A stretch of 64,000 bases of DNA from Euglena gracilis (GCA_039621445.1 CP154957.1:29238958-29302957); one strand, 5' to 3'; counted from the first letter of the stretch, positions 39,131-50,537 are shown. Numbers and translations: made by a program. The notes: generated from the sequence alone by a model not told the origin.

Positions 39131-39576
39131 ACCCAAATCCATCAAAAAATCTGATGTTGAATGGAAGCCTCTTGCATATCCAACACCAACAAAAAACTTG
39201 TTTTTTTTTGACCAGCTCGGCCTTGAAGAGAAGACCTCCTTCTTTCCTCTTCTTTCGGGACCCAAAGACTTTTCTTGATTGCGTTGTATCTCTGTTGAAT
39301 TTAAATGAGTTCTTGATCTCAGTTTTTTTTGGATTTTTCTTGACTCAGCATGCACAATTATTTGAATGAAGCACCAGAAAAAAGAGAACCTGGGAGAAAT
39401 GTACACAGACAAAAAGTAGCGGAAGGGTGGAGAGTTCGCTAATTCAGATGCGCAGGCGGCCGCCTCCTGCCGCCGAGACCCAAATCCATCAAAAAATCTG
39501 ATGTTGAATGGAAGCCTCTTGCATATCCAACACCAACAAAAAACTTGTTTTTTTTTGACCAGCTCGGCCTTGAAGA
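38883..39576 (+). repeat. 347-bp perfect tandem duplication
   Basis: 38883-39229 and 39230-39576 read the same throughout, starting GAAGACCTCCTTC and ending GGCCTTGAAGA. The unit overlaps the second half of repeat R. No differences seen by eye, so it is either very recent or an assembly duplication. Confidence 0.8.
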
Positions 39577-39839
39577 ACATGATGCATGCATCACATCTCC
39601 AATTAATAAACACCCATCCACCAACCACATTCGTCGGGCCTCACAGGGGATGTCCCTCCTCCCGGGCCTTCAGGGGCTTCCTCCTCGCCACCCCCGGTGT
39701 AAGAAAATCCTGACCCTCGCCCACCACCAGGGGCTTCCGGAGATTTTTTTTTCTTCAGGGCCTTCAAGAGTTGTGCTCTCAGTCCCCCCCCAACAGGGGA
39801 TAAAATCCTCCCCCACCACCACCAGGGGGCTCCGGAGTT

Positions 39840-40316
39840 TTGTTTTTCTCCTCTCGCGGGGCTGAAGAGCATGCCACCACCCCCCTCTTCGAGAGGTCGA
39901 CGGATGTCCCCCTCTTTTCGGGGTTGAAACAGCAGGCTGAAGACAAAAATCATCAAGCAGATGGACGCTCCATGGTTGACACGTTTCTCAAAGGAGTGCA
40001 GCAACGTATGGTGAATGCGATGCGGCTGCTGGAAACCTTGCACCTGGTGGTACTACAACAAGATGACACCTCGTACCACCAGCTGTGTCGACAACTGTTC
40101 TACTACCTGGCGGAGACGGAAGTTGAAGTTATACGCGAAAGAAGGCGAAGGTCCTTACCTAGAGCGGTGGCTGAGTCCGCAACGTCTTATTCACGACAGC
40201 GGATCTACAAGTGGACAGAACCGTCCAGAACATCAATGGAGCAGGTAGATCAGAAATCACCCCCAAATGCTCCAAGTTACATTTCCCAACCTGCACAGGT
40301 TGGAGTCATTGGATAA
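39840..40316 (+). pseudogene. DIRS E gag-like ORF
   Basis: 159 codons with a helical-looking segment (FLKGVQQRMVNAMRLLETLH, YHQLCRQLFYYLAETEVEV) followed by a basic tail (RERRRRSLPR). It is placed before an RT, hence gag-like by position. No zinc knuckle. Confidence 0.4.
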
Positions 40317-40586
40317 GGAAGGGGGGCAAGGACATTTCGTCCCTTAACAGAAGCTATGGCAGCACATATACATCCCCATTGCGGGGAAAATGCCTTGGAA
40401 AAGGCAGAGTTTTTGGATCCAAGGGACGAGGTCGTGGCCCATCAGGCTGGCTGGTCAGGCTCCAGAGGAAACCCAAAACCCATGGCAGGTCACAGAAGTC
40501 TGTAGGTACCATTAGTTACAGAAGTCTGTATGTACCACCAGTTCCACGGTGCCCGCTGAAAAAATGATTCTGGTCACAGACACAGG

Positions 40587-41414
40587 GTGGGGGGACACCC
40601 CCATGCGACAGAGACTATTGAAACGTCTGCCCTGGTGAAAAAGACATTGAAGTCCATTTATTTTCCAAACGATTCTGCACGGCATTCAACCAGATATTCC
40701 CCTACCCCCACCCTGTCAATAAGCAGAAGATCTTATGGCCCAGAAGAAATTGCCTTAGCAAAAAGCAGTTTAAGGGATTACGAATCATCAGGAGCAGTCA
40801 AGGAATTACCTCCAAACTCTGTCTACAGTCACTGGGTACCTTGGTCCATCATTTCCAAACAGGAAAAAGAGAAAATGACACATTGGCTAATCACAAATTG
40901 CAAAGAGTTGAAACAATTTTTCACAGCCCCCCCCCTCAAGTTAACCACTTTATCAGGAATATTCCATCATCTACAACAGAGTTGGTGGGGGGGGAAGCTG
41001 AGACTGAAAGATGTGTATGTCCGTCTGCCCCTCAACCCCCTCGTCAAAAGATATATCATTTTTTCAAGTAAGGGACAACCTGTGGGAATTCCAGTAAGCT
41101 TGTTTCGGAATCAGCAATTGAACTTACCTATTCATGCAATTCATGAAACCTCGGGAAAAATTGGGGCACAGCAAAGTTATTTTGGCCTTCGTACATCTAG
41201 ACAATATGCTGGTGTTGGCAAAGAAACCCCAGTAGGTACATCAGCATTTAACCCTCATGGTCACAGACCTCCTTGCAGCAGATTTCAAATCAACTCCACC
41301 AAAAATGTTGTCAACCCCAAGCCAAAACATTCCTTATCTGGGAACTGTAGTAAATTTGCAGAGCGAAGACATGCAGGTTCCAACCCCCATTTAAAAAAAC
41401 ACTACGAAAAATAG
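40587..41414 (+). pseudogene. DIRS E reverse transcriptase
   Basis: GPEEIALAKSSLRDYESSGAVKE and HWVPWSIISKQEKEKMTHW match the DIRS RT start; LKDVYVRLPLNP is the motif A region. The catalytic box has decayed to VHLDNMLVLAKK in a shifted frame near 41190, where YLDD is expected. Inactive. Confidence 0.6.
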
Positions 41415-41609
41415 GAAAAGTGTTGCTTGCCCGACAACTTTCCTGTCGAAAAATGGCTTCCGTCTTGCGAAAAATTCGGTCAAACCTCACACCCCTCCAC
41501 TTTTTTTTAGGGTTATCACCAACACGCTGAAATATTTTGTGGACCTGCACCAATCACACAGCTAAAATCATCAAGTTGCATGCCCTAAACTTTAAAAATG
41601 CAATTTTTT

Positions 41610-42242
41610 CCCCTGAAACCGCTCCTGAGTTTTCTCCTCTCGCCGGTTCGGTGACCGTGCGTGCAATGGGCTGGCAGGCCGAGTGGGGGAAAACAATCAC
41701 CCGGCGCTCCGGTAAAATTAGGCACACGTGCCCCAAAAATTCCCTTTTTTTGCGGCCTTCGGTCCCTGAGTTCAACCAGAACCTGGGTTCCGGCAGCCAA
41801 AACATTCAAAAATTGGGGGGGGGGAAGGTGTTTTTGGCCAACTACTTGGGGGGCGCCCTCTGAAGCAGTAGGGGGGGGGGGCGTCAAAGCCTGGTGTAAA
41901 AATAAAAAAGGGCAGCGGGGGGGGGGGGCGGCGGAAGAACACCTTCCTTCACCTTGCTTCCCAGCGCCGATTGCCATTCTTTTTCTATTTTGAATTGTTG
42001 CCTTAGCTTCCCCTTTTCCTTGGCCTTCCGGTTTAACTTTTTGAATTTGTTTGACAATTGCTTTCTCGAATTCAGATTCATATTTTGAATCTTCTTGGTT
42101 CAGCATGCACAATTCTTTGAATGAAACATCAGGAAAAGAGGGCCTGGGGGGGGAGAAGTACACAGGCAAAAAAAGTAGTGGAATGGGGCAGAAATTTTGC
42201 TAATTCAGGTGCGCAGGCGCCAGGCCGCCTCCCGCCGCTCAC
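41610..42242 (+). repeat. Dispersed repeat R, copy 2 (most complete)
   Basis: 633 bp with both halves joined at a G10 run. On the minus strand it begins TGTGAGCGGCGGG directly after GGAAGGGGAG, which looks like an LTR start after a polypurine tract, at the 3' end of gypsy-2. It may therefore be the gypsy-2 3' LTR, but no matching copy in the same orientation sits at the other end. Confidence 0.6.
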
Positions 42243-43132
42243 ACTCCCCTTCCTACCGAGGCGCCCGGCCTCGCCTGCCTTCGGCTAACCTCGGAGGCGG
42301 AGAGGGGGGGGGGCGATGTCATCGGCAACGTCAAAAAATGTACAAACGAGGGGAGGGTGCGGGTATACGGAAGTGCAGGGGTATACGGAGGGCAGGGGTG
42401 TGGTCCAATCATTCGGCCTTGGCATTCGGCGTTTGGTGGTCTTGGTCGCCCCTTGTGTGTCGGCTTGCGCGCCACAGAGGTCTGGTCAGGAGCTGGTTGG
42501 TCCCCGGCTGTCTGGTGGCATGCCGGCCGCAGGCTCCTGTGGACGCCTTGGGTGGGGGTGGAAAATTCCGGACTCTGGGCGGAAGCCGCAGGCCTGCTGG
42601 GTGGCTGGGCAGCCGCGCCGCGCAGACCTGCAGGCTGGGGGCAGAGTCCGGAGGTCTGAGCCTTTCTGGGGGGCGGCCTCCCCTTGCCGCTCCCTGGCTG
42701 GTTGGGGGGGGATCGGCGGTCCCTTGGGTTTTCTGGTGCCTGGGGGTGTCTTCGGCCCGCCTCCTTTGCCCCCTGTTGGCTTCCTTCGGCTGGCTGGGGG
42801 GGGGCGTGCCTCTCTCTCCCTTGCGCCTGCTCGGTTCTCTTGTGGCGCTCTGGCGGGGGCTGCTCCTTGCACCGTCTCGGTTCTCGCTTGGCGCTCTGGG
42901 GCTCTGGTGCTGGTGCCCGTCCCTGGGGGGGGGGGGGGCTTTTTTTTGCCCGGGGGGTTTCTGCCTCCTTTTTTTTTCGGGGGGGTCCACCTGGGGTCTT
43001 CTGCCTTGGTTTGGGGGGTCTTGAGTCTCTGCTCTCTGTGGCCCCCTGGGGGCGGGTCCTTGGTCGTGCTCTCTGGTCCCCCTGGGAGGGGGGTTGGCTG
43101 TTTTGTCCCTCCTGGGGGGCGCTGGCTTCAGT

Positions 43133-44475
43133 TCACCCTGGGGGGGCCTGGCCGTCTGGCTCGGTGCCCCCTTGGGGGGGCCTGGCTGGTCTGCCCCCTG
43201 GGGGGTGGGGTGCCTGGCAGCCCTGGCTCTCTGCCTCCCCTTGCTTGCTGGGGGGTTGGCTGGCTGGTGGCCCCCTTGGGCCGCTGGCTTGTCTATGTGG
43301 CCTCCGCCCCCCGCTCTCTCCCGGCCGTTGTCTTCCCTTGGTCGGCTGAGGGGGTCTGCTCTGCCCTGGCTGCCGCCTGCCTCTGGCTTCAGGCCTTGGG
43401 CGCCAGCCTCCTCCTGCCTCCACAGTATCAGTATCATTGTGAGGGACAGGGGCAGAGGCGTCTGCTGCCGATCGTCCGCTCGCTTCCGGCGGTGTAGTCT
43501 CCACGTACCCAGCCTCCGCCAGCGTCTTGGTCCACTGCCCAGCAGGCACTCTGGCGAATAGGAATGCAAGGAACGGCAGCAGCAGCAGCAGCCCCACACA
43601 TACACCCCCCGCTACCCAGTACTGTTTGACGCCAGGCTTTTTCAACCACCCCCGGGGCTGTGGAACTGGCATGGGTAGCCGTGGGTAGAGGTAAATGGGT
43701 GGCTTCCGGGTTGGGGCCGGAAAGGGCCGGGACTCACCAGGCCTGCGTTGGGGGGATTGAGGACGCACACACCGGCAGTAGTGCCCTCTCGCCGCCTTGA
43801 GGCCGCGGACGGGTCCTGGAGGTGCAACGGGAAGGAGCCATGGATGGCGAAGGCTCCATCGGGACAGGGAATGAACGCGGCGCACTGGGTATGGGGGTGC
43901 GCAGGAAGGGAACGGTGTGAGAGGAACGGGGACGGCGTGGCACAGGCCAGCGGCATGGGATGGTGCCGGCCCGTACACACTGGGAAGGCAGCAGACGGAG
44001 GGGGCACCGCGTCCCCGCCTGCAGCCAGGAAATGGTTCGGAATGGGCACGTACGGAGAATGTGTGAACATCGCAGAGGCAGCCACAGCCGCCTGGGGTGC
44101 AGCCACATCAGCCTGCCTGGTAGCCTCCACCGTCGCCTGGGGGGTTGCCTCGGCAGCCTGGGAGGCAGCCACAGCGGCCTGGGGAGCAGCGTGCTGCAAC
44201 ATATGAGCGAACGAAGACACGGGCTGCGGGCACTGGGCACATGACGATGGGCACACCAAGGTCGAAACCGCAGCAGAGGGGATCTGAGGATCAGCCTCCT
44301 GCGACGGCTGGGGAAACACAGAGATGGAGGGACGGTCAGACAGGTGATGCACGAGGTGCAGCAGGACGGGCTGGTGCGATGCAGCGACGGCAACTGTCTG
44401 CGATGGATCCTGACCTAGCGCTGGCGGTGGATTGCGTGTCGGGACGTGCTGTGCTGCAGACACCGCTGAGCCCAC
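43133..44475 (-). pseudogene. Gypsy-2 post-pol ORF with membrane segment
   Basis: It starts right after the pol stop (GSAVSAAQHV). The first about 240 residues are Pro/Ala/Gln/His-rich. In the overlapping frame that ends at 43133 there is GWLKKPGVKQYW followed by a roughly 20-residue hydrophobic span (VGLLLLLPFLAFLF) with a Trp/Lys boundary, then a Pro/Arg/Gln-rich tail whose low-complexity coding continues to about 42410 in another frame. One membrane span after pol recalls Env-like ORFs of some gypsy elements; no fusion peptide or Cys pattern was recognised. The composition-driven plus-strand ORFs here are shadows. Confidence 0.4.
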
Positions 44476-44495
44476 TGGGTGGTCCGCTTACTCCC

Positions 44496-44901
44496 CTTCC
44501 TGGCTGCTTGCCTCCTCGTCCTTCTTGACTTCCTCGTCGGGCCAGACCCACCCTTCGGGTGTATCCTCCTACTCGGTGTTGTTGATGACCTCCTGTTCCT
44601 GCTTCTTCACCTCCGCGATGATGAACACCACCTCAGCGGGGTGGTGGTGGAGGTAGTCCAGCAGGTCCACCTTGAGCTTCTTGCACTTGGCGTACTCGAT
44701 GATCTGGTGAGAGTAGCGATGAAAAAAATTCTTCAACGGCTTCCACGTGAGAGTTGAGTGGCACTCCCACTTCACCTCGAACTCCCAGTCGCCGTAATCT
44801 CGTCTGCGGGGCCGCCGGATCTCCTCCACCATCACTCCTCGATGTCCACGTCTTCTTGCGGCTTGGCCTGCCGGTAGGCGAACATCTTGGGCGGGTCCCA
44901 C
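44496..44901 (-). pseudogene. Gypsy-2 Pol C-terminal domain
   Basis: RRRDYGDWEFEVKWECHSTLTWKP has the YEVKW...TWEP pattern of a degenerate chromodomain, followed by a helix-rich acidic tail. A TAG (near 44575) interrupts the tail, after which EDTPEGWVWPDEE continues in frame. Confidence 0.5.
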
Positions 44902-46070
44902 ATCCGCGGGTCGTCGCGGTGGGCCTTGACTTGGCAGCAGTGGGCCTCCTGGCGGCGTCCCTTCTCGAGCTCCAGCTCGTAGGAGTGCTCCCCACGGCGC
45001 GCGGTGACCTTGGCTGGGCCGAGCCAGCAGCTCTCGAGCTTCTGGCCCGGCTGCCTCGGTGGCCGGAGGTAGCAGACGAGGTCTCCCTTGGTTAACTCCT
45101 CGAGGTCCTTCTCGCTGCGGTTCTTCTGGTCCGCCTGCCGCTTGTGAAGGTCGTTGAGGACGTCGGCGACCTTCCCATCAACATCCTTTTGCGTCTCGAA
45201 GAACGACACGGCGTCCTCCACCGATGTCGTCCATACAGCACCTCATACGGGCTCGGGCCGTGCTGCGCTTTGAAGTTGTTCAGCTTCTGCACTGCCCTGG
45301 CCAGGTTCTCCACCAAGGAGATCGGGGCCTCGGCATTCTCGGTCCGGATACGCTTCTGCAGCTGCGCACCGAGGGACTCCGCCTGCCCGTTCGCCGCGTG
45401 GTGGTATGCTGGGCGAAGGCGTGGCGGATCCCGTGCTGGCCACACATGCCGCGCCGGCCCGCGATCACTCGTGATCACGCTGGGCAACCCGTGCGGCGAC
45501 CACCACCCCGGTACATCACCTTCGCCACCGTCACGGCGGTGAGGCCGTGCGTGTGGTGGGCCGTGGCCACGACCCACCCACAGTGGCGATCGACACAAGC
45601 GGAGAACACGTTGTACAACTGCCACTCGAAGTCCACCTCCGGCATCACGACGAGGTCGATGGCCACCAACGCAATGATGCACGGCGGGACAGGCGTCGGG
45701 CAGACCTTCAGTGGCAGCGGCTGGTGCGGGAGCTCGGTGGCCTGGCACACCGGTCACGACCGCTGCAGCCCGCCGGCCACCTTCGCTGCCGCCAGCTGGT
45801 CCGCGAAGACGTAGGTGCGATCAGCCACCTCCACCAGCCGGTCCCAGCCGATGTGGCCGGGGACCGAGTGCTGCTCCTTCAGCACCTCCGCCAGCAGCCT
45901 GCTCGGCACGCACCACCTCCCCTCCGTGACGAGCCGGCCCTCCAACAGCTGGAACCCTCTGGGCCGGCCAGGGCCGTCTGTGGGCCTTGTTCCAAATGAG
46001 CTTCCAGCGCGGGCACACCGCGTACGCCTTGCTCCAGTCCACGTCGAAAAAGTTGATGCCTAGGTCAGGC
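44832..46070 (-). pseudogene. Gypsy-2 integrase
   Basis: Zinc-binding start HSVPGHIGWDRL near 45865, PVCQATE near 45740, first catalytic Asp in VAIDLVVMPEVDF near 45655, second in SVITSDRGP near 45475, Glu in NGQAESLGAQLQKR near 45375. This is followed by the usual post-core region (LVENLARAVQKLNNF, GDLVCYLRP). Frames change near 45500 and 45760, so it is not functional as read. Confidence 0.75.
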
Positions 46071-46079
46071 TGCGGGGGC

Positions 46080-46560
46080 ACCGGCACGGCTGATGGCGGC
46101 ACACCAGCTGCGGGCGATGCACACGGGACGGTCACGGCCGGTGACGGCACATCGGCTGTGGACGGGGAGGACGGGATGGGGACGACCGGTGACGGCACCA
46201 CAGCTGCGGATGCGGCAGACGGGACGGTGGGCACTGCGGACGGGACGGGCACAACAGGTGATGGCACACCGGCTGTGGACGCGGTAGACGGTACCGTGCG
46301 GAGCGGACGGGGCGATGGACTGCGGTGCGGTGGACTTCGGTTCCGGTGGTGGGACTGATGATGGCGCGCTGGACGATGGTGGTCGCACGGACGCTGGTGG
46401 TGCGATGCACGACGCAGACGGTGGGACTGCCGCAGACGATGCCAACGGTGGCACTGCTGCGGCCGCGGGTGACGAGGCTGATGGGTGCGTCTCGCGTGGG
46501 TGCTCGGATCATGTACCGTGTGGGACGTCTGCCTGGGCATCACGGGCGTTGCGCTGCGTG
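46080..46560 (-). repeat. Pro/Val/Ser-rich linker repeats in gypsy-2 pol
   Basis: Degenerate GACGGGACGGGCACAACAGG/GATGGCACA units encode PSPVVPVPSAVPT-type repeats between RNase H and integrase on the minus strand. Confidence 0.6.
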
Positions 46561-47400
46561 TCATGGCGGCTGCGCGTGGTGACGGCGATGTGGGACGCTG
46601 ACAGAACCGCGGCAAACGACTGGAGTGGGATCAGCTGGATGACAGCCAGCTTTCTGCCCTCCTTCAGGTTTGACCTCTCCACCTGCCCCGCCTTGGTCTC
46701 CTCGTCCTCGGGGTGCACCGCCTTCGGGGTGGACTTCTCGCGCAGCTTCTCCTCCGGGGTGTGAGCCTTCATCTCCCATCGTGTCCGCCTCGGTGCCGTG
46801 CAACGAGGTGTTGCGCCAGCCTTGTGACGGCGGGTAAGCCCAGGGGGACATGGCGTCGCCCACCACGTTGGTCTCGCCGGGGAAGTGCACCACGGTGATG
46901 CGGAACTCGTTGAGCTTCGCATGCCATCTTGCCCGCCTCCCCTGCAGGCCCACTCCGGCGACGTACTGCGTGTACCACGACTCGAGGCTGTGACGGTCGG
47001 TCAGGATGAGGATCTCGTTGTCCAGCAGGAAGCCTGCCCACTTGTCGAGGGCGGCCACCACGGCGTACGTCGCCTTGTCCCGGACAACCCGCCGAAGGCG
47101 CTGCCCCTCGGTGAGCTTCCGGGACATGAAGGCCACCGGGACGGAGGCCCCCGGCCGCAGGACCTCCACCCGCGGCACACCGTCGAATTTCGGGAACTGC
47201 TCTAGCACTGCACCGATGGCGTAGTCCACGGCGTCGGTGCGCAGGACGAACGGTTGGCTGGGTCGAGGTGGTACAGCTCCAGGTCGGCGACCAAGGCCTT
47301 CTTCAGCTTGTCAAACAACACCTTCTCCTTATCCGTCCACACCATTGCGTGCTTGGATCCCACCTTGGTCATCTCCCTCGGCAACTTCAGGTTCTCCTGC
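46561..47400 (-). pseudogene. Gypsy-2 RNase H domain
   Basis: Begins near SCAPTPWTT/MDYAIGAVLEQF and continues with PVAFMSRKLTEGQ, VRDKATYAVVAALDKW, LILTDRHSLESWY, WHAKLNEFRITVVHFPGETNVVGDAMS: the Ty3/gypsy RNase H order with catalytic Glu (here within VRDKATYAV) altered. A frame break near 47230 separates the first Asp motif. It ends in a basic Pro/Glu-rich segment. Confidence 0.7.
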
Positions 47401-48200
47401 AACGGCGCCGCCAGCTACGAGTAGAGCCTGACGTACCCCGCATAGTAATTGCAGACGGCGAGAAACACGCGGAGACTGCGACCGTCGGCGGCAGCTGCCA
47501 GTGCTGCACCGCCAACAGCTTGCCTGGGGCAGGCGTCCTCCGGCCATGCCCCAGGACGTGCCCCACGAACTCGACCTGCCGCATGAAGCGCTTGACCTTG
47601 CGGCTGTCGCTGATCCACCTGTCCTTCTCCAAGTCCAGCGACGCTCACGGACTTCTCGGGCATGCTTCTGGTAGAACTCCTCGTCCGTCTCTTGCGCTCC
47701 CTGCCGCGTACTGATGGGCGGGAGTGCGCCTTCACTGCCGCGCAGGTGGCGTCGATGTCCCGCTGCAGGAGGGCGGGCCCGACGTTGATCCCCTGCAGGA
47801 CCACACGCCACTGCCACAGCCCACCCGGCAGCTGGACGTTCGTCACCGGTCTGCTGTCCTCCGCCAAGGCCACCTGGTGGAACGCATCCCGCAAGTATAT
47901 GGTGCTGAAGAGGGTTCACTTCGCCTGCTCCGCCACGATCTCCTCCGTCAGGGGCAAGGGGTAGCTGTCCGCCATGATCTGCAAGTTCGTCACCGCATAG
48001 TCACACACCATCCGCCACTTCCCAGTCTTCTTCCGAATCGGGAAGGCGGCCGCCCGCCATGGGCCGCGCCCGTGATCCACCTTCCGGTCGCGGCGACCCT
48101 CCTCCTCCATCTCCCGCGGCGCCTCCAGCCGCTCACCCTTTAGGTGGATCACCCTCCTCACCACCGGTTTTGCGTTCAGCTTGAGGCGCAGCACCGCCAT
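47387..48200 (-). pseudogene. Gypsy-2 reverse transcriptase
   Basis: KTGKWRMVCDYAVTNLQ and DSYPLPLTEEIVAEQAK (RT fingers/palm), MRDAFHQVALAEDSRPVT (motif A), LWQWRVVLQGINVGPALLQR (motif B), then a degenerate region where YxDD is not found, and VEFVGHVLGHG...PAPGKLLAVQHW (thumb). Frameshifts near 47910 and 47640 and loss of the catalytic box mean it is dead. Confidence 0.75.
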
Positions 48201-48627
48201 CCCGTGCTGGCCGTGCTGGTCGGGGTGGACGCGGTCGCAGAAGACGCGGCCCTCGAACTCCTTGAGGATCTCTGCGCGCAGCTGGACGGCCAGCGGGTGG
48301 CTCCTCCGTCTCGGCCGCTAGCACCCAGCGGCAATCCTTTGCCTCCTTGGCCGCGTCGACCAGCACCTTGACCACCTTCGCCTCCTCCTCGGCGTCCAGG
48401 GTCTCGTCCTTCTCGTCTCCGTCGTGGCCATTGACCCCGACGGTGAGCCTCATCTTCTTCACCTCCGCCTCCATCTCCTCCTCCACTTCGGACGGCGTGC
48501 GAGACAACGGCGACGGGCTGCAGGCTCGGACGGTCGCGTGGGTGCGTGTGCTCAGCGCAGCGATCTCGCTTGCTTCTGTGCCGGCGATGACCAATCGGGG
48601 GTCGTCGTGGAGCTGGAGTGCATCCCT

Positions 48628-48970
48628 TCAGGGTTGCACATCCAGCCTGTGCTCTTTCAGCCAGGGGTAACCAAGAATCAGGTCACACCGTGTATCACCA
48701 TCGTGGACGGTGGTCTGGCTGTGCCACGTCTTCACTCCTCCACTCAGCTCTCCTTCACTCTGCGCGTTGAACACCAGGAGGACGTCCGCCTCGTTGCTGT
48801 TGCCCGCCAGCAGGTCGCCGTTCACGGCCCGCATCAGCAGCGGTTGCTCGCTTGCGGCAGAAACATCCGTTCGGGAACAAGTCCCGACGGATCAGCGATG
48901 TCTGCGCCCCCGTGACGATGAAGGCCTTCGCCTTCTCCTCTCGGCCATTGATCTCGATGACCACGTCCAG
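48628..48970 (-). pseudogene. Gypsy-2 protease, active site lost
   Basis: AFIVTGAQTSLIRRDLFP near 48910 sits where retropepsins have DTGA; the Asp is absent. DLILGYPWLKEHRLDV near 48660 is the conserved C-terminal signature. The spacing fits a retropepsin. Confidence 0.65.
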
Positions 48971-49369
48971 CATCAGCTGATGGCTGCCGCCCCGCTTCTT
49001 CATGCGGCCCACCTGGAAGGGCCGGCTGGGGCGATACTGCCACGGACGGACGGCCGGGGGTGTGGCTCGTCTGCGGTGGTGGCGGACTCGGGAGGGGGCT
49101 CTTGGTGCGGCTCGGCGGGGGTGCACGTTGCTTGGCGGGTGAACGATCGCGTTGTTGGCGTGGAGCTCGGGACAGCTTGCGACGCTTGCTGGAGCAGCTT
49201 GCGGCGCTGCTCCAGCAAGCGCCGCTGGTTGCTGGAGCAGCGCCGTCCGGCTTGGCGGTGTGGAGGCGGACGCGGGTGCGGGTGACGACGGTGGCGGTAT
49301 CGCGCTGTGTGTCACGGATGCTTTGTGGGTTGTTAGGGTGCGCTCGCACAGGTATCGGTCGACTCCTTC
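48971..49369 (-). other. Gypsy-2 DNMT to protease linker
   Basis: Pro/Ala/Ser-rich coding-like sequence, low complexity, ending in LDVVIEINGREEKAK, which leads into the protease. No domain recognised. Confidence 0.4.
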
Positions 49370-50290
49370 GGGAATGCGATACGCTTGCTCTCGGGTGCCT
49401 CGCTGCTGGGATGCCCCACCGAGCTGCCGTCGGTGATGTCGCTGCCCATCTTGCTGCTCCACGATGTTCTCGCACTGGCCGTCGCACACGACGTCCTGCA
49501 TGGGGGCTATGGAGTCCGCGATCCAGGAGCGTGTGGGCTTGTGGTAGCCCTACGCCTCGAACATGCAGTAGTCCACGTCGACATATTGCATGTCCTCGAC
49601 GACCTTGCGATGGCGGAGTTTCCCGTAGCGGGGATTCTCCAGCCACCACAGGGACGGCCGCAGGAAGGCGATGATCACCTTAGTCTTGCGGACCAGGAAG
49701 TCGGCCTTCCGCAGCCGTCGCCTCCTGGTCGTCATCGCGCTGGAGTGCTCGGTGCACGGCCGCGAGGCAGCGATCAGCTCGAAATCGCCGGACCAGTACT
49801 CCTCCCAGTTCCGCAAGCGCCGCACGTCCACCGTCTTCTCTACCGTCCACCGCGGGTCGGCATCCACCGAGACTACGGCGTAGCCGAGCTTCTCCAGCGC
49901 CCGCTTCACCGAACCCATTCCGGAGAACAGGTCCAGTGCCCACCTCTTCGGCGATGAGGTCGGCGTGAGCGATGCGGCCGGCTTCGGTGCCGCCCGGGAG
50001 GACGGTTCGCTCTGCGGGGGGGGGGGGGGGGGGGGGGCGCTGGTTGCCGCGGGTGCGGAGCGTGGTGCCGCTGACGGCGCTGCTGATGGCGGAGGCAGCG
50101 TCGTCCGGCTTGGTGCGGACTGGCGCGGTGCTCGCTCCTGCTGCTGCCGGGCTGGGGGCGTCGCGGTGGCACGACGCTGCGTAGACGATGACACGGACGC
50201 TGCTGGCTTGGCGGGGGGCGAGGACTGCGCAGACGAGACCGGTCGCGCCGCAGACGGTTGCTCGGAACGACGGGACTTCTTCTGTTGCAC
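49370..50290 (-). pseudogene. Cytosine-5 DNA methyltransferase-like domain
   Basis: After a Pro/Ala/Ser-rich N-terminus, motif I WALDLFSGMGSVKRALEKLG (SAM binding, about 49945), an acidic turn VVSVDADPRW, motif IV ASRPCTEHSSA with the catalytic Pro-Cys (about 49765), motif VI LENPRYGKLR (about 49625), then YCMFEA, an in-frame TAG at 49550, and GYHKPTRSW, RIPEGVDRY as target-recognition and C-terminal remnants. The order I-IV-VI and the PC dipeptide fit C5 methyltransferases. It is short (about 200 aa). Capture of such domains by retrotransposons is known in several eukaryotes. A 22-G run at 50016-50037 encodes a Pro run in the linker. Confidence 0.7.
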
Positions 50291-50299
50291 GGACCAGTA
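50245..50299. repeat. 55-bp flank duplication, left copy
   Basis: GCGCCGCAGACGG through GGACCAGTA, repeated at 52818-52872 with one difference seen. The two copies immediately flank the 2.5 kb LTR element and encode the same gypsy-2 residues (QQKKSRRSEQPSAA, minus strand). Confidence 0.85.
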
Positions 50300-50301
50300 G
50301 T

Positions 50302-50537
50302 TGTTGTCCCAAGGAGACCCCCAGGGTGTCTCCTTGGGGTGTCTTTTCTTTTCTTATCCTTGATACTTGAATGCAGAAGACTTTGCCAGCTTGATGGATG
50401 AAGTGTTCAGGCTTGGACCCGCCTACAGAGAGGCGGTCCATTGAACTGAAATTAGGAACTTCCGCATAGCAGAATATTCCGCGGTTAGTCTTTTTTTGGT
50501 CCCGCCCGGCGCCGTACCCCAGGGGCCGCCGCCAACA
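50302..50537 (-). repeat. 3' LTR of the 2.5 kb element
   Basis: About 236 bp; ends with a 10-bp hairpin, CCAAGGAGAC/GTCTCCTTGG (50309-50335). It matches 52605-52817 with scattered substitutions. Confidence 0.8.

Larger units (their letters stand above)
39600..41560 (+). mobile_element. DIRS-like element E, truncated
   Basis: Gag-like and RT regions without RNase H, recombinase or clear terminal repeats, lying between two copies of repeat R. Near 39725 and 39825 a CCAGGGGSTCCGGAG-type unit repeats. Confidence 0.5.

Noticed and set aside
42197-43497. Plus-strand ORFs of 275 and 393 codons rich in Gly/Leu/Trp/Pro
   Set aside because: Low-complexity shadows of GC-rich minus-strand sequence downstream of gypsy-2 pol; no start context or domain.
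44754-47714. Many plus-strand ORFs opposite gypsy-2 pol
   Set aside because: The minus strand carries RT, RNase H and integrase motifs in order; the plus frames are antisense to these.
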